From CAZCDS01 sp964497585 (GTDB lineage: Bacteria > Desulfobacterota > Desulfomonilia > Desulfomonilales > Desulfomonilaceae), in contig CAZCDS010000032.1 of NCBI GenBank assembly GCA_964497585.1, positions 6,315-70,314 of the forward strand: a stretch of 64,000 nucleotides of DNA, in the 5' to 3' direction. Positions within the stretch are counted from its first letter, which is position 1; each line of letters opens with the position of its first letter. Made by a program: the position numbers and the translations under genes. Positions 7,908-17,488 of the stretch are shown here, one piece after another. The notes under the pieces are model-generated. The model searched no databases. It was given only the letters and a program-made list of their open reading frames with translations, and had not been told where the DNA came from.

Positions 7908-10229
7908 ATGGGTACCGGTAGCAACGATTTTGGTGCAGGCGGGACCGTTCGACCGCAGGAGGGAGCCCGCAACCGAGGGGGCTTCGGTCCGTTTGGCGAG
8001 CAACTGCAGTTCAGGGACTACATCTCCATACTTTTAAAGAGGAGATGGTTGATCGTCGCCGCCTTTCTGGCTGTATTGGCGGCAGGCTGGGTGACTGTGA
8101 ACTCGCAGGTACCGGTGTACCGGGCCTCCGCGACCTTGGAGGTCCGACAGGAAGGTCCTCACTCTATCAAGACCCTTGGTGAAGCCGTCACCTCTAGCTG
8201 GTGGGCCCACGAGGAAACATACGCGACCCTGGCAATACTCTTCCAGAGCACATCCATTGCGGTCGAAGTGGTCCGCCGGATGAAGCTGGCTGATGCCCCC
8301 GAATTCTACACCGCGCCGAAGCCGCGAATTACCCTTCCGAGTCTCTTGTGGAACTCGCTGCTCGCATGGGTGAGCCCCGACGAGTCGGAAAAGGATCAGG
8401 AGCTCGACAGTTTGGAAGAGGCTCTGGCGGAGATCGTCGTGCGCGGTCTTTCCGCGCAGCGGGTTGGAAACAGCAGGATGATGCGCGTGAGCATGGATTT
8501 CTGGGACCCCGTGCTGGCGAAGGAGATACTTGAAACGTACATTCAGTGCTATCTGGAGCGTAATCTGGAACAACGACGTAAGGCCCTCTCAGACGCTTCC
8601 GTGTGGCTCAAAGATGAACTGAAGAAGACCGAGAAAAGGCTCGTTGACTCGCTCACCGCGCTGATCAAATTCACCAGTAAACACGGTATGGTCTCCCTGG
8701 ATCAGCGCGACAATCATCTGCTTACCTTTTTCAACAAAGCCGCCGAGAATCTTGCCAAATCCCGGGAGCAGAGAGTCCAGCTCGAGGCGTCCCTGACCGC
8801 CAAGAAAGCCCTCCCCATGGCACTACTCCCACAGAATATGACGCCCATGGATCTTCCTCGGCTCGGCGAAATGCTGGCGATCATGGAATCGGAGTATTCC
8901 GAGATGAAGGAGATATATTCGCCGGACTATCCCAAGATGAAACTGCTGGCGAAACAGATTGAGGTGCTCAGGGAAAGGGTTGAGCAAATCAAAAAGGGAG
9001 TCGTTACCGCGGCTCTCGAGACGGCGAAGAACCAGGAAGTGCTCAACACAAAGAGCTTTGAGATGGCGAAAAGGGCAGCCATGGACTCCAATTCACTTAG
9101 TGTGGAACACGCGGTGCTGAAGAAGGAAGTAGAAACCAACGAACGGCTCTTCAAGCTCCTCCTCGAGAAGTCGAAGAACATGGAGTTGACCGCCCAAATT
9201 GTGGAAAACAACCTGGCCGTGGTGGATGCCCCCAAGACACCGATCCGCCCTATCCGGCCTCGCAAGAATCGGATCTTGCTGGTGGCGGGGCTCCTGGGAA
9301 TCGTACTCGGGGTTTCTTGTGCTCTTATCCTCGAGCACCTGGATGACAAGATCCGCACGAGTGAAGACGTGGAAAAGAAACTTGGACTTGCCAATCTCGG
9401 GATCGTCCCGGACATAAAGAAGCTGGGCTTCTCGAGTCAAGGAGCACGGGGAACCTTTGAGTTTCTCCCCTATTCCTCGCCGAGGTCCCGGGTTTCCGAT
9501 GCTGTTGCGAGTATAACGACGTCGGTCTTTCTAGCGTCGTCCAAGAGTTCGGCTCGAACGATCCTGGTTTCCAGTGCCGTACCCGGCGAGGGTAAGACCT
9601 TCGTAGCCATCTCGCTGGCCACTGCCATCAGCGCCCAGGATCGCAAGGTGATCGTCGTCGATACCGACCTGCGAAAACCGACCGTGGGGGACGTTTTCGG
9701 GGCGGGTAAGAGTTCGGTTGGCCTGACCGCTCTGCTCGGTCGAGATGACGTGAAACTCTCGCACGTGATGCGTCGTTCCGAGGTTCCGCGACTCTGCTAC
9801 TTGCCCGCTGGGGCTGCGGCCACCAATCCTCCCGGTTTTCTCAGGTCCCAGCGCATGGCTCGCCTCGTTTCCCATCTTGAGCGGATATTTGACTTCGTCA
9901 TCTTCGACAGTCCGCCCACCATTGGATTTCCCGATGTACAAATTCTGTCGGACATTTGTGACTCCGTCATACTCGTAACCAAAGAAGGCCACGTGTCCGC
10001 GGATCTGTTGAAGCATGCAGTGAGTCTGATCTCCTTGGCCGGCGGTAACATTCTCGGAGTGGTGCTCAACATGGCCAATGTGCGCCATTCCAACTACGGG
10101 CGATATGGATATTACAATCATTACCGATATTACAAATACGACAAGTACTACTCCTCGGACGGTGAGCGCAGCTCCCGAGGCCGATCCGGGAGCAGGAAGC
10201 GGACCTCCGACGTCATCGACCGAGGCTGA
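7908..10229 (+). CDS. Polysaccharide co-polymerase with C-terminal tyrosine autokinase (Wzc-like)
   Basis: Inner-membrane protein of 773 residues. Order: a Wzz domain beginning LQFRDYISILLKRRWL with the first membrane helix, a long periplasmic coiled-coil segment, a second helix near residues 465-485 after the PIRPIRPRKN proline motif, then a BY-kinase domain. The kinase has Walker A VPGEGKT (about 558), Walker A' VIVVDTDLRKPT and Walker B VIFDSPP, and ends in a tyrosine cluster (YGRYGYYNHYRYYKYDKYY) that would be autophosphorylated. It controls chain length and export of exopolysaccharide. The start ATG at 7908 has AGGAAG upstream; the ORF extends ten codons further without a site. Confidence 0.92.
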   Translation: MGTGSNDFGAGGTVRPQEGARNRGGFGPFGEQLQFRDYISILLKRRWLIVAAFLAVLAAGWVTVNSQVPVYRASATLEVRQEGPHSIKTLGEAVTSSWWAHEETYATLAILFQSTSIAVEVVRRMKLADAPEFYTAPKPRITLPSLLWNSLLAWVSPDESEKDQELDSLEEALAEIVVRGLSAQRVGNSRMMRVSMDFWDPVLAKEILETYIQCYLERNLEQRRKALSDASVWLKDELKKTEKRLVDSLTALIKFTSKHGMVSLDQRDNHLLTFFNKAAENLAKSREQRVQLEASLTAKKALPMALLPQNMTPMDLPRLGEMLAIMESEYSEMKEIYSPDYPKMKLLAKQIEVLRERVEQIKKGVVTAALETAKNQEVLNTKSFEMAKRAAMDSNSLSVEHAVLKKEVETNERLFKLLLEKSKNMELTAQIVENNLAVVDAPKTPIRPIRPRKNRILLVAGLLGIVLGVSCALILEHLDDKIRTSEDVEKKLGLANLGIVPDIKKLGFSSQGARGTFEFLPYSSPRSRVSDAVASITTSVFLASSKSSARTILVSSAVPGEGKTFVAISLATAISAQDRKVIVVDTDLRKPTVGDVFGAGKSSVGLTALLGRDDVKLSHVMRRSEVPRLCYLPAGAAATNPPGFLRSQRMARLVSHLERIFDFVIFDSPPTIGFPDVQILSDICDSVILVTKEGHVSADLLKHAVSLISLAGGNILGVVLNMANVRHSNYGRYGYYNHYRYYKYDKYYSSDGERSSRGRSGSRKRTSDVIDRG

Positions 10230-10685
10230 ACCCGTGTTGCCAAGGCCAAGAGATTCAGAGAGGGCGAGGTCTGAAAACCACGCGCGTGGGCGACCTGCGT
10301 CGTAGGCGTGTGGCCATCGACTACGGGGGGTATCCACGGATCCAGACACGAGCTGTTCCAGTGCGAGGAGAAGCCTTCCACGGACTAAGAGGGGAGTACG
10401 GGCATACATGCCCTTGATCGCCGGAGCTTACGCGATATTTGCGACAACTCGCATCTCAATTTCCCGGATCTCTTCCAGATCCTGAAGGCGACAGACGAAA
10501 GTGTCTGCATTCATTCCTTCCTTGCAATATGCGTTGGGCATGGCCAGAGTTGAAGATTTTCTATGGGTAGGGGACGACCTGACCAACTTGAGGAAGACAA
10601 TTCCGTGTCTCCAGGCATTTCATACGGGAACGACATTCTTGCCTACGCATGATATTGCAGACGGTCACCGGAGGATGGTCCACCA
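10230..10685. other. Intergenic region after the Wzc-like gene
   Basis: 456 bp with no supported gene. A 71-codon plus-strand frame at 10501-10716 has no family resemblance and overlaps the next gene, so it is not called. No obvious terminator or promoter. Confidence 0.5.
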
Positions 10686-12104
10686 ATGGCGAAACGTTTG
10701 TTTGACATCGTTGTGACCGGTGTCGGCCTCATCTTTGCAGCTCCGCTCATGGCGGTAATCGCGATATGGATCAAGCTTGAATCGAGGGGGCCGGTCTTCT
10801 ATTCGTGCCGACGCATCGGGAAAGACGGCAAGCCCTTCGGTATGCTCAAATTCAGAACGATGCTGTCTCACGCGGACCGGGTGTCCTGTCATTTGTGCTC
10901 GTCCGGGGACGTACGGGTGACGCCTTTGGGACGGTTCCTGCGAAAGACGAAGCTCAACGAGTTGCCTCAGTTGCTGAATGTGCTCGCCGGTCAAATGAGT
11001 CTTGTGGGACCCCGACCTGAAGATTTCGAGTTCCTGGACTATTGTCCGGATCAGCGGGAGATTGTCCTCTCCGTGAGGCCGGGAGTATCGGGTCCCAATC
11101 AAGTACACTATCGAAACGAGGAACACCTCTTCCCGCCCGGAAAGGACCCCCACCAATTCTACAGAGACAAAATCCTGCCCGACAAGCTCCGGCGGGACGT
11201 GGATTATGCGAGGAACCACACGCTGAGGGCAGACATCGTGCTCCTCGTGAAAGGGGTCTACGTAACGGTCTGTGAAGCGTTCACGCTCGCCGATCTGCTC
11301 CGCAGACGCGACGTCTTCCTCTCGCTGGCCGGGGACGCGGCCCTGTCTATGTTGGCATACCTGCTGGCGAACCTCTTGCGGTACGAATACGTACCCCTGG
11401 ACCGCGCGGTTGCGGTGAGTTTCCCTCTCGTGATAGGGATCAACGCGATCGTCTTTACCGCCATGGGACTGTACGGTCAAGACGTCCGTTTCTTCTCGTT
11501 TCCGGACTTGGCACACATCATGAAACTGAGCTTTCTCGCGGGCGGACTTTTCGTACTTGCCACTCACTTTTATCAGCCCGGATCGGGACACTCCAGGACC
11601 GTATTCGTGCTTTACACTTTCATTCTGGCATCGCTCCTCTCTGCACGGAGAATGGCGGAACGCCGGATATGGGAATGGCGGGAGCGGCTTGGTAACGGCG
11701 CATCCGAGGTGGAACGCGTCGTGATCTACGGAGCGGGTCGACTGGGGACCGAGGCCTGCAAACGGCTTCTTTTCGAAGCCCGTTTCCAGGTGGTTGGATT
11801 CATCGACGATGATCCCCGCAAAAAAAATCGGTCGGTAATGGGCCTGAGGGTCCTCGGTCACGGCCACGATTTGGCGTTTCTCAAAACCCTCTATGACATA
11901 GACAAGGTGGTGCTCGCGTTTAAGCCAAGGCAGTACGAGGAACTGGTACGTACCAGCAAACTGGTACAGGATTGCGGTATCGACAACCTGGCCGTGTACC
12001 CACCGGTCCTCTTTGCTGAGGGGAGCACCCTGGGGCGGAGTACCGTCCCGCCCGTCCTGCGTCCTCTCGAATCACTGCCGGAGAAGCGACGCGTCGCAGG
12101 CTGA
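10686..12104 (+). CDS. Domain-swapped phosphoglycosyl transferase fused to a membrane + nucleotide-binding (CapD-N) module
   Basis: Residues 1-200 are a PglC/WcaJ-type phosphoglycosyl transferase (re-entrant helix, KFRTML, ELPQLLNVLAGQMSLVGPRP). Residues about 210-320 form four hydrophobic helices. Residues 345-470 form a Rossmann-like CoA-binding_3 fold with GAGRLG at 349-354 and VVGFIDDDP. In WbaP/WcaJ enzymes the helices and the Rossmann domain come first and the transferase last; here the order is reversed. The position of the catalytic Asp is Asn91 (KLNE in place of LDE), while Glu92 is kept. The second half also resembles the N-terminus of WbpM/PglF dehydratases, but without their catalytic domain. 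Activity is therefore uncertain; it probably works in lipid-linked sugar priming. Confidence 0.8.
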   Translation: MAKRLFDIVVTGVGLIFAAPLMAVIAIWIKLESRGPVFYSCRRIGKDGKPFGMLKFRTMLSHADRVSCHLCSSGDVRVTPLGRFLRKTKLNELPQLLNVLAGQMSLVGPRPEDFEFLDYCPDQREIVLSVRPGVSGPNQVHYRNEEHLFPPGKDPHQFYRDKILPDKLRRDVDYARNHTLRADIVLLVKGVYVTVCEAFTLADLLRRRDVFLSLAGDAALSMLAYLLANLLRYEYVPLDRAVAVSFPLVIGINAIVFTAMGLYGQDVRFFSFPDLAHIMKLSFLAGGLFVLATHFYQPGSGHSRTVFVLYTFILASLLSARRMAERRIWEWRERLGNGASEVERVVIYGAGRLGTEACKRLLFEARFQVVGFIDDDPRKKNRSVMGLRVLGHGHDLAFLKTLYDIDKVVLAFKPRQYEELVRTSKLVQDCGIDNLAVYPPVLFAEGSTLGRSTVPPVLRPLESLPEKRRVAG

Positions 12105-12428
12105 ACCTGCACGATCCGACCTTACGGAGGTGTCCGGAAATTTCTCAGGAGCGAGAGCTACACAGCTATGAGCCTCAGGTACCCCTCGATTAAAGTCTGC
12201 GAAGGACCCTGACCCGGAACGCTGCATGTTTTGCGGCTGTGACATCCGAGGATCACTCTCTGCAACGTCACTGAAACCGACTCGCAACAGGGCTTCAGAA
12301 CCCCGGCGATCAATATTCTCTGTAGCGTTTGTACTTCAGTGGCTGAAATTCTCTCACGTCTTGGTGTGTTAATGTCTCCGCGTTAGAAATTCCGTCTCTT
12401 CGCGATCCGATGAGCGGATGGGCAACGC
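12105..12428. other. Intergenic region before the aminotransferase
   Basis: 324 bp without a supported gene, terminator or promoter. Confidence 0.5.
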
Positions 12429-13562
12429 ATGACGATCTCAATCCCACTTGCGGATCTTAGATTTGGGCCCGAGGAAGAGGCTGCAATCAGGCGCGTTCTC
12501 GAATCCGGATGGGTAAACATGGGGCCGGAGACGGAACGTTTCGAGGCTGAGTTTTCGCTGTACGTGGGTTCCAAGTACGCGATCGCGGTATCATCGGGCA
12601 CCGCGGCCCTTCACCTGGCTCTGGCGGCCCTCGGGATCGGCCCCGGTGATGAAGTGATCGTTCCTTCGCTCACGTTCGTCGCGACGGTCAATGTTGTGCG
12701 ACATGTGGGCGCGATTCCCGTTTTCGCAGACATCACCGACGAAACCGACTGGAACATCTCACCATCCGAGATCGAAAAGAACTTGACTCCCAAGACGAAG
12801 GCCTTGATCGCGGTTCACTACGCGGGGTTTCCCTGTAGAATGGACAGCATCACCGAGATCGCGCGCGAGCGGGGGTTGAAAGTGATCGAAGATGCGGCTC
12901 ACGCGCCGGGTGGCACCTTCAAGGGGAAGAAACTGGGCACATGGGGAGACGCGGGATGCTTCAGCTTCGCGTCCACCAAGAATATGACCACCGGCGAAGG
13001 TGGCATGGTGGTGACCGAGCATGATGAAGTTGCTCAGAGCGTCCGGCTGCTGCGGTCTCACGGGATGACGCGGCTGACCTGGGACCGGCGCTTCGGACAT
13101 GAATTCGCGTACGACGTGCTCGCCCAAGGCTTCAATTGTCGCATGGATGAGCTCCGCGCGGCACTGGGGCGAGTGCAGCTCGCCAAACTCGACGAAAACA
13201 ACGCAATACGTCGTGAGATCACTCGAAGGATGCGGTCGCGTCTTGTCGAGGTGCCGCGAGTTTCCTTTCCGTTTGACCACGACACGCTCCCTTGCTCGAC
13301 CTGTCACATATTTCCGATGCTCTTGGACTCGGCCGGTGAGCGAGCTTCGTTCATGGAGCAGATGAGAGAAGCCGGAATCGGGACAAGCATACATTTCCCG
13401 CCCGTGCACCTCTTTTCCGCGTACAAGGAAAGTGGAGAGTATTCCCTTCCGATTACCGAGAGCGTCACACGCAGGGAAGTCACCCTGCCGCTCTTTCCAG
13501 GTTTGACAGATGACCAGGTGGAAATGGTCATTGCCAGAACGAGCCGTCTCCTGAAAATTTGA
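12429..13562 (+). CDS. DegT/DnrJ/EryC1/StrS-family sugar aminotransferase
   Basis: PLP-dependent transaminase of 377 residues that adds an amino group to a nucleotide-linked keto-sugar, in the cytoplasm. Visible: substrate/PLP pocket AVSSGTAALHLAL, the IEDAAHAPG segment, and the Schiff-base lysine Lys184 in SFASTKNMTTGEGG. Length and motifs are typical. It follows the domain-swapped transferase whose second half resembles the N-terminus of keto-sugar dehydratases, but no catalytic dehydratase is in view. Which amino sugar is made cannot be told. The ATG at 12429 is the natural start, as IPLADLRFG is the usual family beginning. Confidence 0.92.
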   Translation: MTISIPLADLRFGPEEEAAIRRVLESGWVNMGPETERFEAEFSLYVGSKYAIAVSSGTAALHLALAALGIGPGDEVIVPSLTFVATVNVVRHVGAIPVFADITDETDWNISPSEIEKNLTPKTKALIAVHYAGFPCRMDSITEIARERGLKVIEDAAHAPGGTFKGKKLGTWGDAGCFSFASTKNMTTGEGGMVVTEHDEVAQSVRLLRSHGMTRLTWDRRFGHEFAYDVLAQGFNCRMDELRAALGRVQLAKLDENNAIRREITRRMRSRLVEVPRVSFPFDHDTLPCSTCHIFPMLLDSAGERASFMEQMREAGIGTSIHFPPVHLFSAYKESGEYSLPITESVTRREVTLPLFPGLTDDQVEMVIARTSRLLKI

Positions 13563-13873
13563 CTTCAAGCGTGCAACCGTCGAATGCGATAGAACAGGCT
13601 CTCTGTTAGCCGGCCGCAACATGTCCGGATCAGGACGGTACTGCATGTTGCACCCCCGCAAGCCTGTGCGGAACCCCTTAGAGGTGACTCTAGTCGGCTT
13701 TCTTCGGAGTTCTCGAAACACGTACCCTAGGATTCCTGGGGGGCATGCGTGCACCTTTCCTCTGCGTGCGGTTCAGGGTGGGGCGGGTTGCTGCGCGCAC
13801 CCACGCTGCTCTTCATTATTCCCCGATACACCAGCCACTGTCGGGGAAGTGGACTGGCCTTTGAGGAACAGAG
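13563..13873. other. Intergenic region before the polymerase-like gene
   Basis: 311 bp without a supported gene or a clear regulatory element. Confidence 0.5.
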
Positions 13874-15397
13874 ATGTTCGCATCTTCTTCGACCCATGAT
13901 CGGCCACCTGTGACATTCAGGCAATCGCCGGGCTTGGATGCGAGGCTTGGGTGGCTCGTTCCGGTGACTCTGTTCTCGTACGCTTGTTATTATTCAGTGA
14001 TGGATTATCCGGAACCCACCCTGGTCTGGTTGAGTTCTGCAGTGGCCGTCTCATTGATGCTCTGCATCGCTGTCTCGTCTTACAGTCTCGTTTCGTTGGT
14101 AACCGTGGTGTGCGTTTATCTGTTGTTTCATTTCTCTATCGGGCCTGTGTTTAACCTCATGTTGGCTAGGCCCCGGATACGCCCCGATCTATGGATCACC
14201 ACGGATCTTGCGCAGATCGCGTGCATCGTCGCAGCCCTCGCAATGGCAGCAGGCGTATGGTTTACCCGCATCTTTTTTTCGAGGCAGCGGAGCCCCGTGT
14301 ACGGGGATACGATCCACCTCGTGGCCCCTGTCGGCGCGGGCATGCTTGTCATGTTATACGTTCCCGTTTTCGCGTTCTTTGTAGTCACGGGGGTGTACGA
14401 CTGGCGATTCATTTCAGTGCCCAAGCTCACTGCATCCATCTCCATGTACGGAGGTTTCCTGAACCAGGTTTCGAATATGGAGAACCTGGCCTCCGCGGGA
14501 ATCTGTCTCCAGCTTTTCCGGTATGTGCATACCGGAAGAAGGATAGATCTGTATTTCCTCATCATCTTTGCAAGCGTACCCGTACTACTTTTCGCCCCTA
14601 CCGGGAACAGAAGCCAGGCTCTGTTACACATTCCGTACCTGGCTCTGTTCTATGCCGCTCTGGAACCGAACAGGAAGCGAGCCCTCGTTGTGATTTTCTG
14701 GTCTGCGGCACTGGTGGTCTTTCTAACGGCAGCCATCGGAGCGTATAGGTCGCAGCCCGATGAACGGGCAGCGAGCTTTGAGGGCCAATGGGAACAAATC
14801 ATGAGCTACCAACCTCTGGAGGGACAGATCCGCTTGGCTGGCCGCCAACTCACTCCGCTCGAGCACCTCGCGGAACGGCTGAACGATTACGTGACATGTG
14901 GCAGGATCATTGCTTGGACACCCCAAATCGTCCCATTTCGGAGGACGGAGCGTTTGTCGGACATTCTTTCTATGTGGGTCCCGAAAATCCTCTTCCCGGA
15001 ACGGCGGAACATCGGGCAGAGCGCGATCGTTTCAACCAGATACGAGGTTACGGGGTGGGGCGGGGCGAGTTCTCCTTCGACGTTGCCCGGTGACCTCTTC
15101 AGCCGATGGGGCTGGCCCGGCATCGTGCTGGGCCTGTTTCTGCTCGGCTGCTCGCTCGCTTTGACTGACCGCTGGCTGCTCAGGATATGGTCCACGCGGC
15201 TTATCATTTTCTACGGTTTGTTCATACCTCGGGCGTTTTCGTTGGGAGCCACGGATGTGATCGGCGCGATCGCCGTATTGGGCCGTGAAATGCTGGTGGC
15301 CGCGTTTGTTGCCGCGATCCTGTCGGTCCTTATCGATTCATTCTTCTCGAAGACATACCGATATATTCCGGGTCACGGTCTTCAACCGGCAGGCTGA
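13874..15397 (+). CDS. Multi-pass membrane protein, probable polysaccharide polymerase (Wzy-like)
   Basis: 507 residues with about ten to twelve hydrophobic segments and a large loop (about residues 300-400) rich in charged residues, the topology of O-antigen/exopolysaccharide polymerases. No sequence motif identifies it securely; Wzy proteins share topology more than sequence. A Wzx-like flippase gene follows 153 bp downstream, which supports the call. It would join repeat units on undecaprenyl pyrophosphate at the periplasmic face. Alternatives: a ligase or another EPS membrane protein. Confidence 0.65.
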   Translation: MFASSSTHDRPPVTFRQSPGLDARLGWLVPVTLFSYACYYSVMDYPEPTLVWLSSAVAVSLMLCIAVSSYSLVSLVTVVCVYLLFHFSIGPVFNLMLARPRIRPDLWITTDLAQIACIVAALAMAAGVWFTRIFFSRQRSPVYGDTIHLVAPVGAGMLVMLYVPVFAFFVVTGVYDWRFISVPKLTASISMYGGFLNQVSNMENLASAGICLQLFRYVHTGRRIDLYFLIIFASVPVLLFAPTGNRSQALLHIPYLALFYAALEPNRKRALVVIFWSAALVVFLTAAIGAYRSQPDERAASFEGQWEQIMSYQPLEGQIRLAGRQLTPLEHLAERLNDYVTCGRIIAWTPQIVPFRRTERLSDILSMWVPKILFPERRNIGQSAIVSTRYEVTGWGGASSPSTLPGDLFSRWGWPGIVLGLFLLGCSLALTDRWLLRIWSTRLIIFYGLFIPRAFSLGATDVIGAIAVLGREMLVAAFVAAILSVLIDSFFSKTYRYIPGHGLQPAG

Positions 15398-15550
15398 CCG
15401 GTTCCATGCATCGAGGTCATTGGTCATAGTCCTGGTCCGATCGGGGATGGAGTCATTCAGGCTGAGGCCCTGTGCGCGGGGAGAGGGGCAAGCGGTTTTC
15501 GCGCCGCGCGTTCCGCGTCATTCATTGGAGAAAGTGAACTGCAACGTTCC

Positions 15551-17113
15551 TTGATAACAAACCAAACCGGAAGGGTTGAAGCCGGACTGTTCGCAACCAG
15601 CAGAAGGGCGGCGACCCAGTGGTATCTCGTCTTCCTGTACATCAACTATGCCCTCTTTTTGATCAAAGGCGTGATGCTGGTACCGCTTTATCTCACGTAC
15701 GTGGAACCACACCTCTATGGGGCATGGCTCGCGTCGGGAGGGATCATTGGCTATTTGGCCATGTTGGAATTTGGGGTCAACAGGGTGCTCATCCAGAGAA
15801 CGGCCCAGGCCGCGGTTGCGTCCGACTCGGGGAGACTGGCATCGCTCATGGGTACGGGATTCTGTATCAATGCAACCCTGTCAACCCTGCCGTTCCTCCT
15901 CGGGCTTTCCATTTCTCCGTTGATACCGCCCCTCTTCGGCGTCCAAGCGGAGAATACCGCGGAGTTCACCGCGGCATTCATTGTGGCCGCGCTCTCTTCA
16001 TCGGTCATGATGTTTTCCTTCATGGCTTCCTCGACCATGCAGGGGCTCCAGAGGCAGGTAGTGATCAACATATGCTTCACTGGCGGTCTGGGGTTGGGTA
16101 TTCTTACGACAGTGCTCGCCATCTATCGCGGGTACGGGCTTGTGTCTATCCCTCTGGGATCGCTGGTTCACGCTCTCGTTACTGGGGTCGGTGACTACTC
16201 ATACATGCTCCTGGTCACAGCACGGTATGGGAAGTTTGGGAGACCGACATTCAGCGGCTCCGTATTCAGGGACCTTTTCCGCTCTGCGGCCCATGTATTC
16301 TCCGGTTCCATGACAGGCGCGGTCACTGAACAGTCGGACAAAGTGGTTATCGGCTCATTGCTGAATCCCCTTCTCTGCAATGTGTACGTGTTCACCGGGA
16401 CGGCTTACCGAATGTTGAGCCTTCTGGTGGGGTACGTGTCGCACGCGATGATGCCCTCTTTGGCTCACCTTGGGGGGCAGGCCGATCCAGACAAACTCAA
16501 ATCGATAATCGGTCTTCTCGTTCATTTCAGCCTCGTTTTTGCCTCCGTGGTCCTGGGTGGCGCGCTATTCCTGAATCAGGAGTTCGTCCATCTTTGGGTG
16601 GGTCCTCAATACTACGGCGGGGAAGCGCTCAACGCACTCCTTCTCATGGTTGCGGGCGCCGGCGTTTTGTCTGTAGTGCTCAATAATACACTGGTGGCCA
16701 TGGGACAATTCCCGGGCATAAGCAGGGCTGCTCTTCTGGAGGCGGTCGTATATATTCCCCTGGTGTTGACACTTGCATGTCGTTGGGGCCTGCCCGGCGT
16801 GGCTGCCGCACTCGTAGCCGCAAAGACGGCCGGCACTCTTCTCGTGCGAGGACCTTGCCTGGTTCAGCGGCTGAGGATAAGCCCTGCCGAAATACGGGCT
16901 TCCCTCTCTTCACTTGCCGCACCGATGGCCGCGCCTCTGCTCGTGGGCGCAGGGTTGAATTATGTATTCAGTCCAGCTACAGTAACGACGTTCGTGGCCG
17001 CGGGATGTATTTACACGAGCGTCGCGATAGCCCTCAGCGTACTGCTTGACCGGCGCCTGCGAGAACTGCTGCTTTTGCAGGTCGCGGGCAGAACGCCCGA
17101 TATAAGTCACTGA
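15551..17113 (+). CDS. Polysaccharide flippase/exporter (Wzx, MATE-like MOP superfamily)
   Basis: 520 residues with 12-14 predicted membrane helices. The segment YLTYVEPHLYGAWLASGGI is characteristic of polysaccharide biosynthesis proteins (Wzx/PST). It would move lipid-linked repeat units across the inner membrane for the polymerase encoded just upstream. The annotated start is TTG at 15551; a GGAG lies about 18 bases upstream, too far for it. A start at the CTG around 15539, which GGAG would suit better, cannot be excluded. Confidence 0.85.
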   Translation: MITNQTGRVEAGLFATSRRAATQWYLVFLYINYALFLIKGVMLVPLYLTYVEPHLYGAWLASGGIIGYLAMLEFGVNRVLIQRTAQAAVASDSGRLASLMGTGFCINATLSTLPFLLGLSISPLIPPLFGVQAENTAEFTAAFIVAALSSSVMMFSFMASSTMQGLQRQVVINICFTGGLGLGILTTVLAIYRGYGLVSIPLGSLVHALVTGVGDYSYMLLVTARYGKFGRPTFSGSVFRDLFRSAAHVFSGSMTGAVTEQSDKVVIGSLLNPLLCNVYVFTGTAYRMLSLLVGYVSHAMMPSLAHLGGQADPDKLKSIIGLLVHFSLVFASVVLGGALFLNQEFVHLWVGPQYYGGEALNALLLMVAGAGVLSVVLNNTLVAMGQFPGISRAALLEAVVYIPLVLTLACRWGLPGVAAALVAAKTAGTLLVRGPCLVQRLRISPAEIRASLSSLAAPMAAPLLVGAGLNYVFSPATVTTFVAAGCIYTSVAIALSVLLDRRLRELLLLQVAGRTPDISH

Positions 17114-17488
17114 ACGTCCGCCGGCTGTGCATTGCGCGAAAAAGGGCGGGATAGAGGTCTGCAAGACAGTTATAATAAACTGCAGTGCATTCCTTGTACA
17201 CGAACATAAACGTTACATGCGGGCGTAGCATGGAGGCTGTCGCAAAAATTGGAGTATCACGGGAATCGTGCCGCGTAGGAGTTCGTTTCCGGGGGACGGC
17301 CCCGCAAGATCACGGTCTCAACACCTGGACCGGCCCTGCATGTAGCTCTGCAACGGCCATCTCCGCACTTGGCAGGGGCCCGGGGCCTACCATTGTCTTG
17401 GTTTCCTGTTCGTCCTCAACCACTGCCGGCGTCGAGCAGAGAAATCCTTGGGGATTCGGTCGTGTCGAGAAACTGACGAGGAGACTTC
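17114..17488. other. Intergenic region with a TATAAT-containing palindrome
   Basis: 375 bp without a supported gene. A perfect TATAAT lies at 17171-17176 inside the short palindrome CAGTTATAATAAACTG, but no good -35 box sits at the right distance. It could be a promoter for the downstream methyltransferase-like gene. Confidence 0.35.

Noticed and set aside
10665..11867. Long minus-strand open frame (400 codons) opposite the domain-swapped sugar transferase
   Set aside because: The plus-strand frame has clear family motifs throughout; the antisense frame has no recognisable domain and is a GC-rich codon shadow.
12759..13754. Minus-strand open frame of 331 codons opposite the DegT aminotransferase
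   Set aside because: Pure shadow of the well-conserved aminotransferase; composition not protein-like.
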